Source: Isoetes taiwanensis (lineage: Eukaryota; Streptophyta; Lycopodiopsida; Isoetales; Isoetaceae). Taken from it: a DNA stretch of 64,000 bases. Of the stretch, positions 57,481-64,000 are shown piece by piece. The translations under genes and the position numbers were made by a program. The DNA is taken from assembly GCA_021234155.1 (NCBI GenBank), contig JAJEKV010000028.1, forward strand, positions 10,678,134 through 10,742,133, in the 5' to 3' direction. Below the pieces are notes generated by a model. It searched no databases. It was not told where the DNA came from and saw nothing but the letters and a program-made list of their open reading frames with translations. Numbering within the stretch: position 1 is the first letter of the stretch; every line of letters begins with the position of its first letter.

Positions 57481-58199
57481 AGATAAACGCATTGAAAATG
57501 CAACATATACTCAAGTTATAAGAAGTATTTTAGAATTTGTCAAATCACATACTCAAGTTATAGGGCGTATTTTAAAATGTGCCAAATAGTTAAAGAAGTG
57601 CTTGTTTCTTATGGTTTCAAAACACGAATACTCCATTACATTCCAAATCCATAGGCTAACCTCAGAATATGTAGTATATAATATTAGGGACCAGGAACTC
57701 TAAAGACAAATCCACCCAGAGCTCCTTTGTTTCCAACCCGTTTGGATTTTGAAATTTGTTAATATTAAACGCCAATAAATGCAAATTTTGTTGGTTCACT
57801 TCTATAGCTTCAAACATAAACAAAATTATAGAAATATCCCCAATCATATGAACACTACAATCTATTCTATTTCAGGTACATCGTGCATTGCAGATACAAC
57901 ATTTGTGGATGCCAATTTTCTGCGCATCCATAGAAGCCAATATGTTAATGGTGCATGCAATGTAAAAGGCATGCATAAATGAATGGTTAACTATCTAAAC
58001 TAATAATAGTAAATTGAGGTTATGATGATGTTTCCAGAAGTCAAAATCCACCTTCAACATCTTGTACAGAAGAACTAGTGGAGCGCATGAGATGGCTACT
58101 GTTTTCACACTTCAAATTTCACCTAAAGAGAAAATAATCATGCTGCCCAAAGGAAGTTGGACCATAAACAAGAGAATGCCATTTACGAACATTCTATAA
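57481..58199. other. spacer between repeat copies, no gene seen
   Basis: A 22-base repeat (ATACTCAAGTTATA) occurs twice near 57508 and 57550. No gene recognised. Confidence 0.35.
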
Positions 58200-58345
58200 A
58201 AGCTATTCTACTATGAATATGTAGCATAATAACAGGGGGTTTTCTTTGTGTTTTTGTATGCTTTTCACTAAGGTTTTCCTATGATTTCGTGATGTATTCA
58301 AATGGATGTACTAATGCGTACATCTAGAGTGCACCATTTCTGAGC
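58200..58345 (+). repeat. short element sharing both ends with family 2
   Basis: Starts ATGAATATGTAGCATAATAA and ends GTACATCTAGAGTGCACC, as does the 27.8-28.7 kb block but without its middle. An inverted copy is at 60295-60432. Confidence 0.65.
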
Positions 58346-58370
58346 CATTGATTTTAGCCTTTTTTTTTCC

Positions 58371-58548
58371 AATGGTCAACAACCAATGGCTCACAACAAA
58401 AGCCCTTTTTTTTGTGCGTGTGGTGCATAATGGTCAACAACCAATGGCTACAACAAAAGCCCTTTTTTTGTACGTGTGGTGCATAATGGTCAATAACCAA
58501 TGGCTCACAACAAAAGCCCTCTTTTTGTGTGTGTGGTGCATAATGGGC
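58371..58548. repeat. three tandem 56-58-bp units
   Basis: AATGGTCAACAACCAATGGC, ACAACAAAAGCCCT and GTGTGGTGCAT recur from 58371, 58429 and 58485. A long frame on the minus strand here is only the repeat translated. Confidence 0.9.
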
Positions 58549-59159
58549 ACATGAAGGGCTTGAAGGGCGCATGTAGTGCAGTTTCCCCGCCGGCAACACA
58601 TTTCTTATCATAACTTTTGATCCAGAGCTCTGTTTGAGATGATTTTTATTGCGTTGGAAAGCTCTCTCCGAGATCTTTTCAATAGTGTATGATATGGATA
58701 TGTTTGGTTAAGTTATCTATGCTAAAACAGCAATTTTCCGGCCGGGTTTGGTAGGCTTTCACATCCTACCAGCTGATTAATACAGGATTGCGCTATTGGA
58801 TATTGTTTTATGGCTCATTCCGAATGAAGCTTGCAAAAAATTACCATGCATTTTTAGATTTTGAGGCTTCTAGATCCTTGTGCTAACAAGCAGAAAAGTT
58901 TTCCACTTTGGTTTCTCACCACAAGAATCCATGGAGGCCAAAGGCTGCTGTTAATTTTCAGTTGAAAAATGTTTGTGTATGGGTGTTGCAAACTTTATGA
59001 CTTTCAGAATAATGGGATCAATCTGCTCTATCTTTATGGTAACTTTTACTTATGTTCTATTTGTTTTATTGTGATGAAATTCAAAAGCTACAGGTGATGA
59101 AAGCCTCAAATGAATTCTAGTTTTTTTCTGGTTTGAATTTTAAAATTTTTGTCACACCG
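58549..59159. other. no gene seen
   Basis: Unique-looking sequence between the tandem array and the next family 1 copy; nothing recognised. Confidence 0.4.
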
Positions 59160-59610
59160 GGGGTGTGGCGTCCCTAAGGCCCCGAAGGGGCCAACATTTT
59201 TTTTTTTTGCAACACAAACCATTAACATCCAACATATAAAAATTAAATCCCCCAACACATAACAACCAACACATAACAACCATTAACACAACCATTAACA
59301 CAACCATTAACACAACCATTGGGTCCAACACATTTAAATTAAAACCCCCCTTAAACCCCCTTTGGTTTGGGTGCATATTCACACGGGGGGTGACGTAGGG
59401 CAGCGAGAGCCCTCATAATTGTATTTTGCACGTACGAAATCAACACCATATAGTGTTCCGCTTGAAATCTTATAGTATTTTGCGAATCTTGTTATACAGT
59501 ATAGCAAATTTTGTACTTGCATACCCCACAAACGAGGAACTTTACGTACGGTGTAGATTAAGGAATAAGGGGTGAATAAACAGATAAATTATTTCGTAAG
59601 CCACCTTACA
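59160..59610 (-). repeat. dispersed repeat family 1, copy 4 (long), with minisatellite
   Basis: Reverse-complement of the order in copy 3, including CACGGGGGGTGACGTAGGGC, CAGCGAGAGCCCTC, AAATCTTATAGTATTTTGCG and CATACCCCACAAACGAGG. Inside is an AACACAACCATT/ACATAACAACC minisatellite (59255-59320). Confidence 0.8.
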
Positions 59611-59721
59611 TCCCATTATCCGCACTGTATATATGATCCAATGTTGTCCCTGTACTAAAACCAAGATTAAGACACTGCCCACAAATTTGAAAGGCATTCG
59701 AAAGAAATAGAAGATTCATAC

Positions 59722-59869
59722 CTCTGAAGAAGTTGGACCTCACAGGCCATGGCATCCAAAGTAAAGGAAGGCGACAAAATATGCTTCAGGCTTCCACCAG
59801 TCTTAATAATTTTCTCACCTGCTCTTCGGATATGGTATCTTGCCTTTGACATGTCTAGCTTCATCGGCA
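59722..59869 (-). CDS. single candidate exon of an unrecognised gene
   Basis: Between TATTTACAG and GTATGAATC on the minus strand lies a 148-base open segment: PMKLDMSKARYHIRRAGEKI, TGGSLKHILSPSFTLDAMAC and EVQLLQR. The splice sites are good, the frame is open through both, and the composition (alternating charged and hydrophobic, with Met/His) looks coding. Phases are 2 in and 2 out. I do not recognise the family. A possible upstream exon near 60120-60162 ends at GGAG/GTAAGA, but I cannot join it with confidence. Confidence 0.4.
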
Positions 59870-60294
59870 CTGTAAATACCACTTAGATCGGCTCTGTAAA
59901 TATTACATAGAAATATAAAAAAAGGGGCCTCTGCGGGCTGCTAGCCAGGATACTTGCCAACAGAGCTGTTTCACACCACATAAAAGGCAGGAAAGCTCTG
60001 ACAGAAGAACCTACCTTGTTGCACTACACATAAATCTGGCAAGCTCTCAGAGAGCCTGATTCAGCATATCAAAAGCAGGTGTGCTCCATAGAATTCCTGT
60101 AAAAAACAGTGAGTCTTACCTCCTTGAGTTTGGCCTCCTCTGTTCACAGACAACACCCATCCTGAAAGCCTAAAATAAACCTACAAACGCAAAGATCCTC
60201 GATCCTTGCATGCCTTTTTCGCATTTTTTGTTGTAAGGGAAAAATATTCAATGCAAAAACCATTGCAAAACCATAGATAACATGCAATTCAAAT
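59870..60294. other. no gene assigned; may hold upstream exons of the 59.7 kb exon
   Basis: A segment at about 60120-60162 (minus) has exon-like borders. Otherwise nothing is seen. Confidence 0.3.
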
Positions 60295-60432
60295 ATGACA
60301 ATACAGTGTGCACTCTAGATGTACTGATTAGTATGTCTTATGCAATACGCCCATCAAATCATATAAAAACCATCGACAAAAACGTACAAAAATACAAGAA
60401 AAAACCCATGTTATTATGCTATATATTCTAGT
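60295..60432 (-). repeat. short family 2-end element, inverted copy
   Basis: GTGCACTCTAGATGTACTGA at the left and GTTATTATGCTATATATTCTA at the right (plus strand) are the reverse complement of the ends of the 58200-58345 copy. Confidence 0.65.
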
Positions 60433-60459
60433 CCGCATCATAATAACATGTGGGGAGTT

Positions 60460-60895
60460 AAATTCTCATTTGATTAGTGAATGCCTTGTTCTTGAGTTCA
60501 CTTGAGAAATCTCAATACTCTTTTTGTAGCTATCCATGCAGTTTCACTAGATTATATGAATATCTATTGAGTAGATATATTGAGAATGAAATATCAGAGC
60601 TTGTGCAATTAGATACATGGAGTAAGCATCTTATTAGTTCCCTTAACTGTTCCCTCCATTTCTTCAATGTCCATTCCTGTTTTAGGGAAGATTTCCTCTG
60701 AGGTTCCATAACGAGGAACTAGTGGAATACATACTGTTTGCAAAATTCCAAGCCAAAACGTTTTAGCATATCCTGGACTTTTGACGTTTGTGCAAGTATC
60801 AACTTCTTGTTTGCTCGATCCTATGCACTTCAATTCTTTTGAACTCCCCTAGATTTGTCATTTTGAACTTTTCTTTGAGCATTGTTTTGCAATTA
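60460..60895 (-). pseudogene. Ty1/copia reverse-transcriptase relic
   Basis: Across three frames on the minus strand: LKEKFKMTNLGEFK, IEVHRIEQTRKL, LKRFGLEFCKQYV, MDIEEMEG, SNCTSSDISFSIYLLNRYSY and ATKRVLRFLK. These follow the order of the copia RT segment just downstream of the YVDD motif. Heavily frameshifted, with no LTRs nearby. Confidence 0.75.
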
Positions 60896-61561
60896 TCCAA
60901 ACACATTGTGGCATTAGCAATCATTATACATATCAATATATAATGCAATAATAGAATAATCAACTTCCTATTTCAAGATGTATATATTACCATCAGTTTG
61001 CATCTTTGAGAATCGTCCTTACATGAAGGTCTGGAGGCAGAAGTTCGTCAAGTGTAGAATATGGTGTGCAGTAGGTTCTGCATATTCTATCAGCATTGTT
61101 GAAGTCGTATAATTCCTCTAAAGCCTTTAGTATAATATACTTTAATAAAAATATAACTATTTTTTTTAAACATCAGAAAGTCACAAATAGTCCGAAACAC
61201 GGTCAAGAACCAGTCGACAGCCAGCCAATGGCCAGCCAAATGTTGATAATTGATGTATGACGCTCTTTGGGCCAAAAAAATTGTGGCCCAAAAAAACTCC
61301 ATTTTCGGCTGTTCTTGTTGGATTTTTGGGCAATTTTCGACAGTCTTAGGCACCTTTGGATGATCTTTTAGTGCTCTTTAGTTTTAGGGTTCTTAGTTTT
61401 AGTTTTCTTATTTCTCTTTTATTTCTTCTTTTAGTCCTCCTTTTATTCCCCGTTGGTTTGGGTGGGTAGCCTGCTCGTCCAAACAGGTCGATCATGCAGC
61501 CATAACGGGGGGTGCATATTTGCAAGAGCTATTTTTGTACTCGCAAAAACTTTATAACATA
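60896..61561. other. no gene seen
   Basis: 61440-61540 contains GTTGGTTTGGGTGGG and CATAACGGGGGGTGCATATT, weakly like repeat family 1. The frame at 61090-61353 is not convincing. Confidence 0.35.
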
Positions 61562-61808
61562 CTAGTTATAGTGCCCGGCGTTGCCGGGCTTTAGTAGCAA
61601 TTTGAAGAGGTGGTTGTTGTATTTGTTGCTTAGAGCAAACAATGTGGCTTGGAGGGGGCAAGGGTGAAGAACCATTGTGCAAAAAATAATGGATTTGGTC
61701 TCACATGTTGAACTGTGGAAATTTTATAGTGCGTTGTTTTTGTTTATGAGATAGTTCTATCGAAATGATTTTATTGTGAGGCATTGGTAGGCTTTAGCAA
61801 CCTATAGA
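61562..61808 (-). mobile_element. small non-autonomous Helitron-like element
   Basis: On the minus strand it would begin TCTATAGGTTGCTAAAGCC and end with a perfect 7-bp stem hairpin (GCCCGGC-AAC-GCCGGGC, 61573-61589), then CACTATAA-CTAG. Flanking bases are A on the 5' side and T on the 3' side, as expected for a Helitron inserted at AT (5' TC, 3' hairpin plus CTRR). The 3' end is well supported; the 5' end is a plausible choice among possible TC starts. Confidence 0.55.
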
Positions 61809-62916
61809 TATTTGTATTGCAATGTGAAAGCAACAATAGCTGTAATTTGGATTGTGTCAACTATAAGTAATGTCTGATTTAGAGGGCAGAAGTGGTAATT
61901 AGGATTACTCATGAGTTTATTTTGATTGAGTAGGTCCTGATGATTGTGAGCAAATTGAATCTCCTCGATTTGAATGGCAATAGGTGAAGGGATGGAGTGC
62001 ACAGAAATGTATGCGATAGTTTTTTCCTCTATGAAATTTGGAAGGTTTAATATGTAGTTATAATAGTTTGTCGAAATGTATAATGTCTACAATGAAAATT
62101 TTTATTGGATTAAGCGTAGAACTAAGGAAACAACATAAAATAAGACCATATCTTACCTTATTTTGTTGGAATATGAGAGATTATTTTATTAGGTTAATTT
62201 ATTAGGTTTCGTTGGAATATGGGTGATTATTAACTTGGGCACCCACACCAATAGTCGAGCACAAAAAGAAAGTGCATGAACTTATGAATCAACCCTTTTA
62301 AATGCGAATTCCTAATTTCTAGTCTTAACTTCCACCAACACTTTTGTATCAACCTACATCTTATCTTTGCAAAGGACCCGATGTCCAACGTGAACAACAT
62401 TTGAACCCATATGACTGCCGTGTTGTTTCACGAAACATGTTCAAAACATGGTCCAATGGCTAAAGCTTATGATACATGGTTACTTGTGATTGTATTCAAA
62501 TTGTTGCAATGTGGCAATAAACAAATTGTCCTAATAACTATCATTACTCCACTGAATTAACAAAGCAAAGCATTGGTGTGTAAAATATGAGCAACACCAT
62601 AAATTTTGTGCACAACACTTCTCTACAAACACTTGGAAATAAAATGTGATAACAAAACCAGTTATTTCTGTTACAAATTTAATTGTTAATGGAGTTTTTA
62701 TAGCTTTCTAAAATGGATAGAGTGTCGATTTATGCACTTTATCATCTTTTTCTTTTCAGACGTTGTATCCTGTTATTCTGTTATTCAACGTTTGAACTAC
62801 GAAAATATTGCTAGAACTCAAAATGGTCTCTCTAGAGTCCGAACTCGTTGATTGAATAGACGAAAGAATTAAGACTCACCTTCCCAGATTTTATGAGAAA
62901 AACAATAAGATATGCT
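61809..62916. other. AT-rich, no gene seen
   Basis: No recognisable coding or repeat content. Confidence 0.4.
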
Positions 62917-63383
62917 GCACATCAACCATATGGTATCCCCAATGCAAATGGCAACCTCAAACTCAAAATTTGTTCCAAAGATATGCACTAAACATCCTTA
63001 GCTATTTGGCGTCAATCCCTGTGTACCCATTTATGCTGCCTAAAGATCATGCTGATACAAAATATCTGCCAGAAATTGAAGAAAATAAGAACTTTACGTA
63101 AATTACAACAACAAAGATATTGATCGAGCTTCTATGTTTGATTAATAGGTCATGGATATTCTTTGCTTCAAGAAGCAAAAAGTATCACAAATTTATATAT
63201 TTTGCAATGTATAAAAAAGCAAATGATTAGAGATACGACAATTGAAGTGATTTGATTAAATCGTTACCTCACATTGGTGGCTAAGCTTCTAGCCGATGAA
63301 TTTATTTGCACTTTTGGATGAAAGGAGTAAACATCTGCCACATGGTACCCCCAATGCAAATGGCACCTCAAACTCAAAATTTG
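62917..63383. repeat. direct repeat of ~50 bp, copies ~410 bp apart
   Basis: ATGGTATCCCCAATGCAAAT plus GGCAACCTCAAACTCAAAAT near 62930-62972 recur as ATGGTACCCCCAATGCAAAT plus GGCACCTCAAACTCAAAAT near 63342-63381, directly beside the LINE poly-T. The sequence between has no gene. Confidence 0.8.
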
Positions 63384-64000
63384 TTTTTTTTTTTTTTTTT
63401 TTTGAAGGACGTCAAGCTTTATTCACCAACTAGAAACCAGAGCAACATAAATGCAAAGACAGGATTATAACCCCAGTGGACAAACCGATCCAACTGAGCA
63501 CAACCACCTGCCTATGCAAAAGAATGAATCTGAAGGTAAGTATGCCAGATCAGTACTTTCTTCTCTTGATCAAGAGAAGAACAATTGTAAGCCATAACAA
63601 TTTTATCTTGCGCTTAATCAAGAACAACCTCATCTGCGAGATCTATGCCCTTAAAGATAAACAACCTCCTTCTCTTCTAGATTGACCATAAAAGCCAGCC
63701 ACATGCGAGATGAAAAGCTCGTTTCCGTTGTTTGGGCCAAGCATCAGGATAGATAGCAAGCAAAATTTGCCGGCTAGATCGAGACGCGTGCCAAAAGGGT
63801 CAACAACCAAGACCATGCCCCCGCCAAGCCTCTCACACAAGAAAAACAATGCTCAATACTCTCAACCCTTTGTCGGCATAAAGGGCGAGCTCAAACCGAT
63901 TATCCATTTTATGGACTAACCTCGTTGACTCGAGGCATCTATGGATCACTTGCCACCACAAAACTACTACTTTGGGGTGAAGCAACTTATCCCATACCCA
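63384..64000 (-). mobile_element. L1-like LINE 3' part, continuing beyond the window
   Basis: A 20-base poly-T (63384-63403) is the poly-A tail of a minus-strand LINE. Minus-strand frames contain WVWDKLLHPKVVVLWWQVIH (zf-RVT type region, ~63990), RSSRQILLAIYPDAWPKQRK and RAFHLACGWLLWSI plus KRRRLFIFKG. These parallel the C-terminus of the LINE at 22.2-24.1 kb. Stops are present. The element enters the window from the right. Confidence 0.8.

Noticed and set aside
58354-58611. 85-codon minus-strand frame
   Set aside because: A translation of the 56-58-bp tandem repeat, not a gene.
61090-61353. 87-codon minus-strand frame
   Set aside because: No domain, no splice support, and unrelated to its neighbours.
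1-64000. organellar (plastid or mitochondrial) insertions, rRNA genes
   Set aside because: I saw no recognisable plastid, mitochondrial or rRNA sequence in the window.

Overview
This looks like nuclear DNA of a land plant with a large, transposon-rich genome. A fern such as Ceratopteris or a relative is my best guess; the sequence does not prove it. The evidence is spliced plant genes (a complete TGD2-type lipid-transfer gene, a plant-type glutaredoxin-like gene, relics of PPR and PIG-A genes), GT-AG introns, and a mixture of Ty3/gypsy, Ty1/copia, LINE, SINE, Tourist-like MITE and Helitron-like insertions.

Layout. 0-3.5 kb: a decayed PIG-A fragment, a PPR relic, and the first two exons of an unrecognised, probably plastid-targeted protein. 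3.7-7.3 kb: remains of an LTR element (zinc-knuckle gag, polypurine tract, LTR-like sequence), a LINE C-terminal relic and tandem repeats. 8.1-10.9 kb: an intact five-exon TGD2 gene on the minus strand. 11.2-11.7 kb: two back-to-back MITEs sharing one TTA target site. 14-17.7 kb: a decayed LINE (minus). 18.7-24.1 kb: local duplications, two more LINE 3' ends and an L1-like LINE with a poly-A tail. 24.2 kb: a tRNA-derived SINE with a perfect 17-bp target-site duplication. 25.5-26.9 kb: the glutaredoxin-like gene. 27.8-28.7 kb: a duplicated tRNA-headed repeat.

29.64-39.26 kb: a full-length Ty3/gypsy element (LTRs of 1.9 kb, tRNA-Gln-type primer site, CTATG target-site duplication). It carries a second RNase H domain between protease and reverse transcriptase. 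39.3-39.6 kb: five CG-centred palindromes. 40.1 kb: a broken copy of part of the glutaredoxin exon 1. 41.2 kb: a third MITE. 42.3-43.7 kb: a LINE fragment. 44.6-54.6 kb: a Ty3/gypsy chromovirus (minus, TGAAG target-site duplication). It has integrated into a gene for a bacterial-like N4/N6 DNA methyltransferase, contains an inverted gag segment, and has an unrecognised ~510-codon reading frame where gag would be expected. 55.7-64 kb: repeats, a copia reverse-transcriptase relic, a small Helitron-like element and an L1-like LINE entering from the right.

Only TGD2 and the glutaredoxin-like gene look intact and functional. The 2.84-3.39 kb exons and the 59.7 kb exon may belong to real genes that I cannot complete. 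The strongest candidates for something new are the methyltransferase pseudogene, the unknown reading frame inside the chromovirus, the aRH-before-RT order of the gypsy element, and the palindrome array.
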